NCBI RefSeq assembly: GCF_014256275.1
Contig: NZ_JACCFE010000002.1
Location: forward strand, 4,010,001-4,074,000
Reading direction: 5' to 3'
DNA length: 64,000 nt
Origin: Rhodococcus sp. 4CII
Lineage (GTDB): Bacteria; Actinomycetota; Actinomycetes; Mycobacteriales; Mycobacteriaceae
This document shows, piece by piece, positions 17,661 to 26,332 of this stretch (position 1 is the stretch's first letter; the number at the start of each line of letters is the position of its first letter). The position numbers and the translations under genes were made by a program. The notes under the pieces are model-generated. The model did no database searches. It was given only the letters and a program-made list of their open reading frames with translations, and was not told the origin of the DNA.

Positions 17661-18707
17661 ATGGCCGTTCCGACTGGGACCACCAGTGGGGCGCCGGCCC
17701 GCACCGCGGCCGGGGATTCCAACCCCGGCCGCGGTTCGCGTGAGGCGAGCGAGAACAGGCGCTTCGGGATGAGCAGTCGCCGCGCGTGGCTGTTCGTCGT
17801 GCCGACGCTGGCCGTGCTGGCCGTCGTCATCGGCTACCCGGTGGTCCGGGCAGTGGTGATGTCGTTCCAGAAGGACGCGGGCCTCGACCCGGCGACGGGC
17901 ATGTTCGTCGAGGGCGGCTGGGCCGGATTGACCAACTACACGCACTGGATCCTGCAGCAGTGCACCTCCCCGAGCGGCGTGGTCATGGCGTGCCCGCCCG
18001 GCACGCTCGGCTCCCAGTTCTGGTCGGCCGTCGGCAACACCGCGTTCTTCACCGTCGTCACCGTGACGCTCGAGGTGGCGATCGGCCTGTGGATGGCGAT
18101 CATCATGGGCAAGACGTTCAAGGGCCGGGCCCTGCTGCGCGCGGCGGTCCTGATCCCGTGGGCCATCCCGACCGCGGTCACCGCCAAACTCTGGTACTTC
18201 ATCTTCGCGTACGACGGCATCGCCAACCGGATCCTCGGCACGGAGATCCTGTGGACGTCGGACGCCTGGCCCGCCCGATTCGCCGTGATCATCTCCGACG
18301 TCTGGAAGACCACCCCGTTCATGGCCCTGCTGATCCTCGCCGGCCTGCAGATGATCCCGCAGGACGTGTACGAGGCGGCCCGCGTCGACGGCGCCTCCGC
18401 CTGGCAGCGGTTCCGGCAGATCACGCTCCCTCTGGTGAAGCCGGCGCTGATGGTCGCGATCCTGTTCCGCACCATGGACGCCCTCCGCATGTACGACCTG
18501 CCCGCCATCCTGACCGGTGGCAACCCGGCCACCACGACCGTGTCGATCCTCGTGGTCGACCAGGTGCGGCAGGGGTTCAACAGCGCGTCCGCGCTCTCCA
18601 CCATCACGTTCCTCCTCATCTTCGCGGTGGCGTTCGTCCTCGTGAAGTTCCTCGGCGCCAACGCCGTCGAGACGCAGGAAGCCCAGCGAAAGGGGCCGAA
18701 GCCGTGA
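17661..18707 (+). CDS. Sugar ABC transporter permease (SugA/MalF-like)
   Basis: A 348-residue inner-membrane permease with six predicted helices, the first near AWLFVVPTLAVLAVVIGYPV. The cytoplasmic EAA loop reads EAARVDGASAWQRFRQITLP and contacts the ATPase. A long periplasmic loop after helix 1, with two Cys (CTSPSGVVMAC), is typical of SugA-type subunits. It starts at ATG 17661 with GGAG just upstream, 16 bases after the binding-protein stop. Its TGA overlaps the GTG start of the second permease (GTGA), so the two subunits are translationally coupled. Confidence 0.9.
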   Translation: MAVPTGTTSGAPARTAAGDSNPGRGSREASENRRFGMSSRRAWLFVVPTLAVLAVVIGYPVVRAVVMSFQKDAGLDPATGMFVEGGWAGLTNYTHWILQQCTSPSGVVMACPPGTLGSQFWSAVGNTAFFTVVTVTLEVAIGLWMAIIMGKTFKGRALLRAAVLIPWAIPTAVTAKLWYFIFAYDGIANRILGTEILWTSDAWPARFAVIISDVWKTTPFMALLILAGLQMIPQDVYEAARVDGASAWQRFRQITLPLVKPALMVAILFRTMDALRMYDLPAILTGGNPATTTVSILVVDQVRQGFNSASALSTITFLLIFAVAFVLVKFLGANAVETQEAQRKGPKP

Positions 18708-19597
18708 CCCATCGCGCCCCGGAGCTCGAACTTCCCGCCGAACCCGCCCGCCGGAACCGTCCGAAGCGGTTCGCGTTCAAGAACTCCCGCATCTACGTCG
18801 GTGTCGCGATCATCCTCGTCTGGGGTCTCGCCCCGTTCTACTGGATGATGGTGACGGCGTTCCGCGACCCCGACTACACGTTCGACACGACCCCGTGGCC
18901 CACGCACGTCACGCTCGAGAATTTCCAGAACGCACTGTCGACGAGCAGCGGCAACAACTTCACCCGGGCTGTCGTCAACAGCATGATCATCGGCGGAATC
19001 ACCACCGTCATCGCGCTCGCCGTCGGAATCTTCACCGCCTACGCGCTGGCCCGGATCGAGTTCCGGTTCAAGTACGTGGTGGTCGGCATCGTGCTCGGGG
19101 CGTCGATGTTCCCCGTCGTCGCGCTCGTCACCCCGCTGTTCCAGCTGTTCACGAACATCGGCTGGATCGGCACCTACCAGGCGATGATCATCCCGAACAT
19201 CTCCTTCGTCCTGCCGCTCACCATCTACACGCTGACGTCGTTCTTCAAGGAACTCCCGTGGGAACTCGAGGAGGCGGCACGGATCGACGGAGCGAGCCGC
19301 GGCCAGGCGTTCCGTCTGGTGATGTTGCCGCTCGCGGCGCCGGCCCTGTTCACCACCGCCATCCTCGCGTTCATCGCGACCGTCAACGAGTACCTGCTCG
19401 CGAGTCAGCTCTCCAGCGACGCCACCGAACCCGTCACCGTCGCCATCGCCCGGTTCTCCGGCAACGACCCGCACGTCGTGCCGTACGCGGCGATCATGGC
19501 GGCCGGCACGATCGTCACCATTCCGCTGGTGATCATGGTCCTGCTGTTCCAGCGCCGCATCGTCTCGGGCCTGACGGCCGGCGGCGTGAAGAGCTGA
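18704..19597 (+). CDS. Sugar ABC transporter permease (SugB/MalG-like)
   Basis: A 297-residue permease starting at GTG 18704 inside the stop of the preceding permease gene. Hydrophobic segments begin near residue 30 (VGVAIILVWGLAPFYWMMV). The EAA motif is EEAARIDGASRGQAFRLVML, and GGVKS forms the C-terminal tail that contacts the ATPase. Both permease motifs match a carbohydrate-uptake class 1 importer, so the four genes 15134-19597 supply a complete system: ATPase, lipoprotein and two permeases. Confidence 0.9.
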   Translation: MTHRAPELELPAEPARRNRPKRFAFKNSRIYVGVAIILVWGLAPFYWMMVTAFRDPDYTFDTTPWPTHVTLENFQNALSTSSGNNFTRAVVNSMIIGGITTVIALAVGIFTAYALARIEFRFKYVVVGIVLGASMFPVVALVTPLFQLFTNIGWIGTYQAMIIPNISFVLPLTIYTLTSFFKELPWELEEAARIDGASRGQAFRLVMLPLAAPALFTTAILAFIATVNEYLLASQLSSDATEPVTVAIARFSGNDPHVVPYAAIMAAGTIVTIPLVIMVLLFQRRIVSGLTAGGVKS

Positions 19598-19619
19598 CGG
19601 TCGGGAAGCGAGGGGAAAG

Positions 19620-19820
19620 GTGTCGGTCATGCATCCGGTGGCGAAGCGGCAGCGGCTCGAGGTTCTGATCGGGATCCTCGGGTTCTTCACGGTGATGGCG
19701 TTGGTGGCCGCCGTCGTCGAGGTCTTCCGCGGCGACCCCGGCGTCACCCCCGCGCTGGTGTTGCTCGGGTGCCTGGTGCTGTCGGGGCTGGCGATCACAG
19801 CCCGGAATCGGGTGCGCTGA
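19620..19820 (+). CDS. Small membrane protein following the sugar importer
   Basis: A 66-residue product from GTG 19620, preceded by GAGGGGAAAG. It has two hydrophobic helices: VLIGILGFFTVMALVAAVVE and ALVLLGCLVLSGLAITA. It is 22 bases after the last permease gene and so likely the last gene of that operon. No family was recognised; it could be a small accessory subunit or unrelated. Confidence 0.6.
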   Translation: MSVMHPVAKRQRLEVLIGILGFFTVMALVAAVVEVFRGDPGVTPALVLLGCLVLSGLAITARNRVR

Positions 19821-19952
19821 AACAGTACGGTCGGTATGAATATTTGCTGAGCGATAGCGCGGCGCGCGTCATGCTCGCGGTCATTCACATAACATACGTA
19901 CGGGTGGGTGCGACGATCCTCCGTGACCGGATAACTGACCGGGAGTGTGTAA

Positions 19953-22169
19953 GTGAGTTCTGGCAACAACGCGGCGGGTTCCCCTGCCTCCGATCCGGGG
20001 GGCACCCCGCCCGCTGACGACGGTACGGCTGACCCGACCCCGGCACCGGACGGCAAGAAGAAGCGCACCCGGTGGCGCACGGTCCGCCGGGTGAGCCTGG
20101 CGGTGATCGCATTGCTGCTGGTCGTCCCGCTTGTCACGTTCCTGGTCAGTTACGTCCGCGCCGAGGTCCCGCGCCCGTCGGACATGAAGACCAACCAGGT
20201 GGCCACCGTCTTCGCCGCCGACGGCACCACCGAGCTGACCAAGGTGATCCCGCCGGAGGGCAACCGCACCGAGATCGCGCTCGACGCTATTCCCCAGCAC
20301 GTCCGCGACGCCGTCCTGTCGGCGGAAGACCGCAACTTCTACTCCAACCCCGGCTTCTCCGTCACCGGGTTCATGCGCGCCGCCCGCGACAACGTCCTCG
20401 GCAAGGAAAGCGCCGGCGGCGGGTCGACGATCACGCAGCAGTACGTCAAGAACGTGCTGGTCGGCGCGGATCGCAACGTGTACCGCAAGATGCGCGAACT
20501 GGTGATTTCCACCAAGATGGCCCGCGAATGGTCCAAGGACGAGATCCTCGCCGCCTATCTCAACACCATCTATTTCGGTCGCGGCGCCTACGGCATCGAG
20601 GCGGCGTCGCGCGCGTACTTCGACAAGCCGGTCGGCGACCTCACCGTGGCGGAGGGCGCCGTGCTCGCGTCCGTGATCCAGAGCCCGTCGTACCTCGACC
20701 CCGAGGCGAACCTCGACCAGTTGCAGGCGCGGTGGAACTACGTGCTCGACGGCATGGTGTCGATGGGTGTGCTGAGTCAGCAGGACCGCACGGCCGCGGA
20801 GTTCCCGGTAACCGCGCCGTCCAACCGGCCCACCGACGCGAACTCGGCCCCCGGCCCCGACGGACTGATCCGCAACCAGGTTTTGCGCGAGTTGTCGGAT
20901 GCGGGGATCTCCGAGCAGACCCTCAACACCGAGGGGCTGCAGATCACCACCACGATCGATCCGCGGGCGCAGCAGTCCGCGATCGACGCCGTCCACGACA
21001 CTCTCGAGGGTGAGGACCCGGCGCTGCGCACCGCCGTCGTGTCCATCGACCCCCGCACCGGCGCGGTGCGCGCCTATTACGGCGGCGAGGACGGCGCCGG
21101 ATTCGACTACGCGCAGGCGCCGCTGCAGACGGGATCGTCGTTCAAGGTGTTCGGCCTCGCCGCGGCGCTGGAGCAGGGCATCCCCCTGTCGGCCCGGTTC
21201 AGCAGTGCCCCGCTGACAGTCGGCAATGTCCAGATCGGCAACGTCGAGGGCGAGTCCTGCGGGACGTGCACCATCGCGGAGGCCACCAAGCGGTCGCTGA
21301 ACACGAGTTTCTACCGGTTGATGATGTCGATGGACAACGGTCCGCAAGCCATCGCCGACGCCGCGCACCGGGCAGGGATCCCCGAGCTCATTGCCGGGGT
21401 GCAGGGCAAGACGCTCAGCGAGAACGGCGGTGAACCGGAGGGCGGCATCGTCCTCGGCCAGTACCTGTCGCGGCCGATCGACATGGCGTCCGCGTACGCG
21501 ACGCTCGCGGCATCGGGCATCTATCACCAGCCGTACTTCGTGCAGCGCGTCGTGACCGCCGACGGCGTCGTGCTCCTCGACCGCGCGCCCAGCCCGGGCG
21601 AGCAGCGGCTCGATGCGGCGGTCGCCGACAACATCAGTCAGGCCCTGATGCCCATCGCGTCCTACTCGCGCGGGCACGCGCTGGCGGGGGGACGGCCGTC
21701 GGCGGCGAAGACCGGCACGGCGCAGCTCGGGGACACCGGCGAGAACAAGGACGCGTGGATGGTCGGGTACACGCCGTCGCTGTCCACGGCGGTGTGGATC
21801 GGGAAGTCCGACGCCACCGCGATCAACAACAGCTGGGGCGGCCTGATCTACGGTTCGGGTCTGCCGTCCGACATCTGGAAGGGCACGATGGACGGCGCCC
21901 TCGAAGACACCGACTGGGAAGACTTCCCGTGGCCCGATCCGATCGGCGGCCAAGCCGGTGTGCCGACGTGGAGCGGGCAGACCAGCGGCGATGGAACCGG
22001 AACCGGAACCAGTGGGGTGCTCCCGCCGCCCGGTGCGCCCACCCCCGCACCCGTCGAGGTACTACCCGCGACCGTGCCGGCTCCGATCGCCCCACCAGTG
22101 CCCGCACCCGTCCCGGCGCCGACCCAGATCGAGATCCTGCCGGGCGTCGTCATCCCGCTGCCGGGTTAG
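19953..22169 (+). CDS. Bifunctional penicillin-binding protein (transglycosylase/transpeptidase), PonA-like
   Basis: A 738-residue class A PBP that polymerises and cross-links peptidoglycan outside the membrane. A short cytoplasmic tail leads to one transmembrane helix (about 46-68). The GT51 transglycosylase domain carries AEDRNFYSNPGFS with catalytic Glu near 125, GGGSTITQQYVKN and EIL..YLNTIYFGRG. The transpeptidase domain has SSFK (Ser395), SLN (Ser448) and KTG (Lys586), so all three catalytic motifs are intact. The tail is Pro/Thr-rich. It starts at GTG 19953. It is clearly paralogous to the PBP at 28625-31261 but lacks that protein's long Pro-rich N-terminus. Its stop overlaps the convergent YbjN-like gene by four bases. 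Confidence 0.92.
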   Translation: MSSGNNAAGSPASDPGGTPPADDGTADPTPAPDGKKKRTRWRTVRRVSLAVIALLLVVPLVTFLVSYVRAEVPRPSDMKTNQVATVFAADGTTELTKVIPPEGNRTEIALDAIPQHVRDAVLSAEDRNFYSNPGFSVTGFMRAARDNVLGKESAGGGSTITQQYVKNVLVGADRNVYRKMRELVISTKMAREWSKDEILAAYLNTIYFGRGAYGIEAASRAYFDKPVGDLTVAEGAVLASVIQSPSYLDPEANLDQLQARWNYVLDGMVSMGVLSQQDRTAAEFPVTAPSNRPTDANSAPGPDGLIRNQVLRELSDAGISEQTLNTEGLQITTTIDPRAQQSAIDAVHDTLEGEDPALRTAVVSIDPRTGAVRAYYGGEDGAGFDYAQAPLQTGSSFKVFGLAAALEQGIPLSARFSSAPLTVGNVQIGNVEGESCGTCTIAEATKRSLNTSFYRLMMSMDNGPQAIADAAHRAGIPELIAGVQGKTLSENGGEPEGGIVLGQYLSRPIDMASAYATLAASGIYHQPYFVQRVVTADGVVLLDRAPSPGEQRLDAAVADNISQALMPIASYSRGHALAGGRPSAAKTGTAQLGDTGENKDAWMVGYTPSLSTAVWIGKSDATAINNSWGGLIYGSGLPSDIWKGTMDGALEDTDWEDFPWPDPIGGQAGVPTWSGQTSGDGTGTGTSGVLPPPGAPTPAPVEVLPATVPAPIAPPVPAPVPAPTQIEILPGVVIPLPG

Positions 22170-23416
22170 CCGAGGTTCTGGAACCCACCTCGCGGCGGAG
22201 TCCTGTTCGGCAGCACCACAACCCGCAGCGCGGCGCGCAGGCTCTCCTTCGTCTTGGCCCAAGCCCTCGATTCGTCCTCGCACATGTCGGCCTCTCCCGG
22301 TTCCGCTTCGCGGGCGAGTTCCGCGTTGTGACGCCACTCGATCTCCTGCTCGGAGCAGAGGCGGAGAAATTCGAGGATGGTGTCGCGGTCGCGTCCGCAG
22401 ATTTCCGCGACGTCGTCGGCGTCGAGTCCGCTCTCGGAGTCCAGGTGGATCAATGTGACCAGGGCGGCAGGAAACTCGTCCTCGCATTCGTGCTCGGCGT
22501 ACGCAGAGGGGGTGTCGGCCATGGAATTGAGTTTGCCGCCGAGCTTTTCAGCGAACGCGTCGTCGACGCTATCCACGAAATGCTCGAACATCCGGAACAC
22601 CGAAACCAGATGATCGGCGATGAACGGTGCACCGTCGACGCGCATGACGGCGACCACGTTGTCGACAATGAGCAGGAACTTGATGTCGGGCCACTGGCGG
22701 TTGAGGTCGGCGAGCGCCTCCGCTGCGCGGGTTCGGTCGCTGATCGTGTGGACCACCCGGGCGAACACCTCCACGCGGGCATCCTCCTCGATTACCCGCA
22801 CGTAGGTGGGGAGTTCGCCCACCCACACGAGGATGTCGCCGTCCGCATCCCGGCCCGGCGCCTGCTCGAGCATGGATTCGACCGCCGCATCGACACGATC
22901 GCGCAACCCGGCGCCCTCGCGCAACGGGTCGGGGACTTCCGTACTGTCGAACACCGGGGTTTCGCTGCGGCCCCCGGTGATCGCCTTCAGGAACGACGGA
23001 TGCAGGAGATCCCAGATCTCCCGGAACACGGTGACCGTCATCGACGCCACCCGCTCGGCGTCCTCCCGATCGACGTCGAGATAGTACGACGCGGAACCGT
23101 TCCCCTCGGCGACCCGCTCGCACAGGTCGGGGCCGTTCCAGCCGAGTTCGATCAGCCGATCGCGTTCCTCCTCGGTGAGCGCCCGCGCCGGATGCAGGAA
23201 GCGGTTGGACGGCACCTCGCACCGCACCGTGTCGCCCGCCCAGGCGAAGAACCGCACGCACGCGGCCGTCTCGACGAGACCGTCGTCGACGCTGTCGTAC
23301 TGCGACTGCAGCACCAGTTCGTCGTCGTCCTCCATCGCGTGCACGTACCGGGTCAGACGGTCCTGGAGTTCGGTCCAGGCGTCGTCGATCTCTCGATCGA
23401 AAGTGTTGTCGGACAT
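22166..23416 (-). CDS. YbjN/T3SS-chaperone-like (TY-Chap) protein
   Basis: A 416-residue soluble acidic protein. The N-terminal half (DDAWTELQDRLTRYVHAMED) and the central segment, with strand-rich sequence DGDILVWVGELPTYVRVIEE followed by FLLIVDNVVAVMRVDG, resemble the actinobacterial T3SS/YbjN peptide-binding chaperone-like (TY-Chap) domains. The C-terminal part (ALVTLIHLDSESGLDADDVA then ICGRDRDTILEFLRLCSEQE) adds a helical domain. I chose the ATG at 23416 over the GTG one codon upstream; GGGAGG lies just before it. It is separated from ino1 by a long hairpin and converges on the PBP gene. A chaperone or secretion-adaptor role is a family-level guess. Confidence 0.72.
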   Translation of the reverse strand: MSDNTFDREIDDAWTELQDRLTRYVHAMEDDDELVLQSQYDSVDDGLVETAACVRFFAWAGDTVRCEVPSNRFLHPARALTEEERDRLIELGWNGPDLCERVAEGNGSASYYLDVDREDAERVASMTVTVFREIWDLLHPSFLKAITGGRSETPVFDSTEVPDPLREGAGLRDRVDAAVESMLEQAPGRDADGDILVWVGELPTYVRVIEEDARVEVFARVVHTISDRTRAAEALADLNRQWPDIKFLLIVDNVVAVMRVDGAPFIADHLVSVFRMFEHFVDSVDDAFAEKLGGKLNSMADTPSAYAEHECEDEFPAALVTLIHLDSESGLDADDVAEICGRDRDTILEFLRLCSEQEIEWRHNAELAREAEPGEADMCEDESRAWAKTKESLRAALRVVVLPNRTPPRGGFQNLG

Positions 23417-23483
23417 CACGCCTCCCTCGATGAATCCTGGGTGTCACCGTAGAGGGAGGGTCTGACAAGAAGTCGAACACAAA

Positions 23484-23532
23484 GGCGAATGCACCTTTCG
23501 TCGCCGTGAAGACGTCGAAAGGTGCATTCGCC
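23484..23532 (-). terminator. 17-bp perfect hairpin after ino1
   Basis: The arms GGCGAATGCACCTTTCG (23484-23500) and CGAAAGGTGCATTCGCC (23516-23532) pair perfectly around a 15-base loop. Read on the minus strand it follows the ino1 stop by 20 bases and is followed by TTTGTGTT, as expected of an intrinsic terminator. It isolates ino1 from the YbjN-like gene. Confidence 0.75.
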
Positions 23533-23553
23533 CTACTACTGCTGCTGCGTGGA

Positions 23554-24639
23554 TTACTCCGCGTCGATGATGAACGCCTCGAGCTCGGTGCGAGCCTTGT
23601 CGTCCGCCATCTGGACCGGCGGGGACTTCATCAGGTACGCGGACGCCGGGTAAACCGGTCCACCGATGCCGCGGTCCTTGGCGATCTTGGCCGCGCGGAC
23701 GGCGTCGATGATGATGCCGGCCGAGTTCGGGGAGTCCCAGACCTCGAGCTTGTACTCCAGGTTCAGCGGCACGTCACCGAACGCGCGACCCTCGAGGCGG
23801 ACGTACGCCCACTTGCGGTCGTCGAGCCAGCCGACGTGATCCGACGGGCCGATGTGCACGTTGCCCGGACCGAGGTCGCGGGTCAGGTTCGACGTCACGG
23901 CCTGCGTCTTCGAGATCTTCTTCGACTCCAGGCGGTCGCGCTCGAGCATGTTCTTGAAGTCCATGTTGCCGCCGACGTTGAGCTGCATCGTGCGGTCGAG
24001 CTGCACGCCGCGGTCTTCGAACAGCTTCGCCATCACGCGGTGGGTGATGGTGGCGCCGACCTGCGACTTGATGTCGTCGCCGACGATCGGGACGCCGGCG
24101 TCCTTGAACTTCGCAGCCCACTCCGGGTCGGAAGCGATGAACACGGGCAGGGCGTTGACGAACGCGACACCCGCGTCGATGGCGCACTGGGCGTAGAACT
24201 TGTCGGCGTCCTCGGAACCCACGGGCAGGTACGAGACCAGCACGTCGACCTTGGCGTCCTTCAGAGCCTTGACGACGTCGACAGGCTCGGCCTCGGAGAT
24301 CTCGATGGTCTCGGCGTAGTACTTGCCGATGCCGTCGAGGGTGGGGCCGCGCAGCACCGGAACGTCGGCGGGCGGGACGTCGGCGATCTTGATGGTGTTG
24401 TTCTCGCTGGCGAAGATGGCCTCGGACAGGTCGAATCCGACCTTCTTGGCGTCGACGTCGAACGCGGCGACGAACTGGACGTCGCGCACGTGGTACTTGC
24501 CGAACTTGACGTGCATGAGGCCGGGAACGGTCGCCGTCTCGTCGGCGTCCTTGTAGTACTGCACGCCCTGAACCAAGGACGAGGCACAGTTCCCCACGCC
24601 CACAATGGCTACGCGCACCGCGGTGCTGTTCTCACCCAT
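23554..24639 (-). CDS. ino1: Inositol-3-phosphate synthase
   Basis: A 361-residue NAD-dependent enzyme converting glucose-6-phosphate to 1L-myo-inositol-1-phosphate, the entry step to phosphatidylinositol, PIMs, LAM and mycothiol in mycolata. The Rossmann loop is VAIVGVGNCASSLVQGVQYY. Other family blocks seen are VAAFDVDAKKVG, VLVSYLPVGSEDADKFYAQC, GDDIKSQVGATITHR and NVGGNMDFKNMLERDRLESK. It starts at ATG 24639 behind AGAAGGAG. The start overlaps the stop of the upstream PadR gene by eight bases, the same regulator-enzyme pairing as M. tuberculosis Rv0047c-Rv0046c, so expression is probably coupled to that regulator. Confidence 0.97.
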   Translation of the reverse strand: MGENSTAVRVAIVGVGNCASSLVQGVQYYKDADETATVPGLMHVKFGKYHVRDVQFVAAFDVDAKKVGFDLSEAIFASENNTIKIADVPPADVPVLRGPTLDGIGKYYAETIEISEAEPVDVVKALKDAKVDVLVSYLPVGSEDADKFYAQCAIDAGVAFVNALPVFIASDPEWAAKFKDAGVPIVGDDIKSQVGATITHRVMAKLFEDRGVQLDRTMQLNVGGNMDFKNMLERDRLESKKISKTQAVTSNLTRDLGPGNVHIGPSDHVGWLDDRKWAYVRLEGRAFGDVPLNLEYKLEVWDSPNSAGIIIDAVRAAKIAKDRGIGGPVYPASAYLMKSPPVQMADDKARTELEAFIIDAE

Positions 24640-25195
24640 GGTCGGGTTCTCCTTCTTTCTTAGGTGTTGCTGTCGATTGCTCGGCGGCGATCAGCTCGTT
24701 GAGCCAGCGCACTTCGCGCTCACTGGATTCGAGACCGAGCTGGTGGAGCTGCTTGGTGTAGCGATCCAGCGTCCCGCTTGCTCTGCCGATCGCGTCTCGA
24801 AGCCCCTCCCGGCGCTCCTCGACCTGACGTCGTCTGCCCTCGAGAATCCGCATCCGCGCCTCTGCGGGTGTGCGGCTGAAGAAGGCGAGATGGACGCCGA
24901 ATCCATCGTCGGTGTAGTTCTGCGGACCCGTATCGGCGACCAGTTCGGTGAACCGCTCCTTGCCGATCGGGGTGAGCTGGTAGACGCGGCGGGCACGACG
25001 CTTGACGGTCCCCGGAGGGCCTGCGTCCTCGGCGATCAAACCGTCTGCCTGCATGCGTCGGAGCGTCGGGTAGAGGGAACCGTAGGAAAAGGCGCGAAAA
25101 GCACCCAGCAGTCCCGTCAACCGTTTGCGCAACTCGTATCCGTGCATGGGTGACTCGTGAAGCAGCCCGAGAATTGCCAATTCGAGCACGTTCAC
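24632..25195 (-). CDS. PadR family transcriptional regulator upstream of ino1
   Basis: A 187-residue PadR-type regulator. The winged helix-turn-helix occupies residues 1-75 (NVLELAILGLLHESPMHGYE, then FRAFSYGSLYPTLRRMQADG). The C-terminal Vir/AphA-like part is a long dimerisation coiled coil (RRRQVEERREGLRDAIGRAS). It is the homologue by position of M. tuberculosis Rv0047c. The upstream gap (25196-25300) contains a short AT-rich region with TATATCG..CGATATATAGG-like symmetry (around 25240-25262), a plausible self-operator. Overlap with ino1 suggests it controls inositol synthesis. Confidence 0.92.
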   Translation of the reverse strand: MNVLELAILGLLHESPMHGYELRKRLTGLLGAFRAFSYGSLYPTLRRMQADGLIAEDAGPPGTVKRRARRVYQLTPIGKERFTELVADTGPQNYTDDGFGVHLAFFSRTPAEARMRILEGRRRQVEERREGLRDAIGRASGTLDRYTKQLHQLGLESSEREVRWLNELIAAEQSTATPKKEGEPDHG

Positions 25196-25330
25196 CCCCT
25201 GAGTCGCCCGACCTAACCGTGTGATGCGATTCGAAACTATATCGCACCGATATATAGGACGATACGCCCGCTCGATACATGGGACAACCCGTCACAGGTG
25301 GTTGATGCCGGTCGGGCGGCGGCCAGTGCC

Positions 25331-25506
25331 GGTCGGTGCCGTCGCCGAATGTCACACCGGTGCCGTCTGACTGAACGGATGTCACATTGGGCGATGTGGG
25401 GACGTGGTGGCGGCTGGCCGGCAGCTGGTCGGTGCCGTCGCCGAATGTCACACCGGTGCCGTCTGACTGAACGGATGTCACATTGGGCGATGTGGGGACG
25501 TGGTGG
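25331..25506. repeat. Two-copy tandem direct repeat, period 96 bp
   Basis: The segment 25331-25410 recurs at 25427-25506, essentially identical over 80 bases with an offset of 96. The 16 bases in between are only partly similar to those preceding copy one. Each unit contains two related sub-motifs, GAATGTCACACCGGTG and GGATGTCACATTGGGC. It fills most of the 338-base gap between padR and the first DUF1707 gene, and 96 is a multiple of three, so minus-strand frames stay open through it. I found no protein family in any frame and treat it as a non-coding repeat. Confidence 0.7.
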
Positions 25507-25533
25507 GGCGCGGGAGGGTAGGACCCCGGACGT

Positions 25534-26331
25534 TCAGCTTTCGTAGGGGTAGATCTCGAACGGTTCGCCGTCGAAGCCGACGACCATGTGGCCGGTGTGT
25601 CCGGCGTCGTTCTTGACGTGGATGGAGATGGTCGGCGGTCCGTTGTCGGATCCGGGTTCGTAGCGGAAGGAGATGATTTCGACGGCGCCGTCGGGGACGT
25701 GGAGGGTTTCCGGTGCTCCGGCGAGGAGTCCGGCGAGGGCGATCTGGTCGACGGCGGCGAGGTCGAAGGATCTGTCGTCGTCGGTTCGGGTGGAGGGGCT
25801 GCCCCAGTCGTCGAATTCGCCGTCGTAGAGGTGGGGGTCGGACTCGCGCGCGTTGCCGGGTGCGGGCCGGTCGAAGACGGCGTGGGCGGGGTAGAGGCCG
25901 AGTTCGTCGGCGACGAGGTCGCCGTATTCGGCGCGGTATTCGTCGAGGAAGAAGTGCAGGCCGGCGCCGGTGGTGAGGGTCGGGACGGTTTTCGAGGGTC
26001 CGAGGTCGCTGTTCGCGATCGCCCCGGCGATGCCGCCGACGGCTGCCGCGGCGACGACGAGGACGGCGGCGAACACCCACCGTCGGGGTGACCGGCGGCG
26101 CCGCGGGGACACGACAGGGCTGGCGGCGAGCCGGCGGGGGATCTGCAGGTCGCCGATCAGTCGGTCGAGCTCGTCGAACGTCTTCGCCTTCATGGCGGTG
26201 GCTGTGCGGGAGGCGTGTTCTTCCGCGGACAGTTGGCCGTCGGTGAGTGCGGCGTCGAGGAGGCCGCAGGCGTCGGCGCGATCCGAGTCGCGGGTGCGGA
26301 TACCTGCGGGCGTGGTGCTGGGCATCTGCAT
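25534..26331 (-). CDS. DUF1707 (SHOCT-like) membrane-anchored protein, copy 1
   Basis: A 265-residue protein. The N-terminal DUF1707 domain (TRDSDRADACGLLDAALTDG, then QLSAEEHASRT, FDELDRLIGDLQ) is followed by a basic stretch and one transmembrane helix near residues 88-110 (WVFAAVLVVAAAAVGGIAGA). A C-terminal exported domain of about 150 residues contains FFLDEYRAEYGDLVADELGL and ends GEPFEIYPYES. It is the last of three tandem paralogues (25534-28048) at the position of M. tuberculosis Rv0048c. Function is unknown; the topology suggests linking a cytoplasmic DUF1707 head to an extracellular sensor or binding domain. Confidence 0.85.
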   Translation of the reverse strand: MQMPSTTPAGIRTRDSDRADACGLLDAALTDGQLSAEEHASRTATAMKAKTFDELDRLIGDLQIPRRLAASPVVSPRRRRSPRRWVFAAVLVVAAAAVGGIAGAIANSDLGPSKTVPTLTTGAGLHFFLDEYRAEYGDLVADELGLYPAHAVFDRPAPGNARESDPHLYDGEFDDWGSPSTRTDDDRSFDLAAVDQIALAGLLAGAPETLHVPDGAVEIISFRYEPGSDNGPPTISIHVKNDAGHTGHMVVGFDGEPFEIYPYES

Positions 26332-26332
26332 C

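Noticed and set aside
17936..21953. Long minus-strand frames opposite the sugar permeases and the first PBP
   Set aside because: Same GC-driven antisense effect; no motif, no start signal and the plus-strand genes are certain.
25331..25506. CRISPR-like tandem repeat
   Set aside because: Only two copies, 80-base repeat units with a 16-base gap, no cas genes and no regular spacers.
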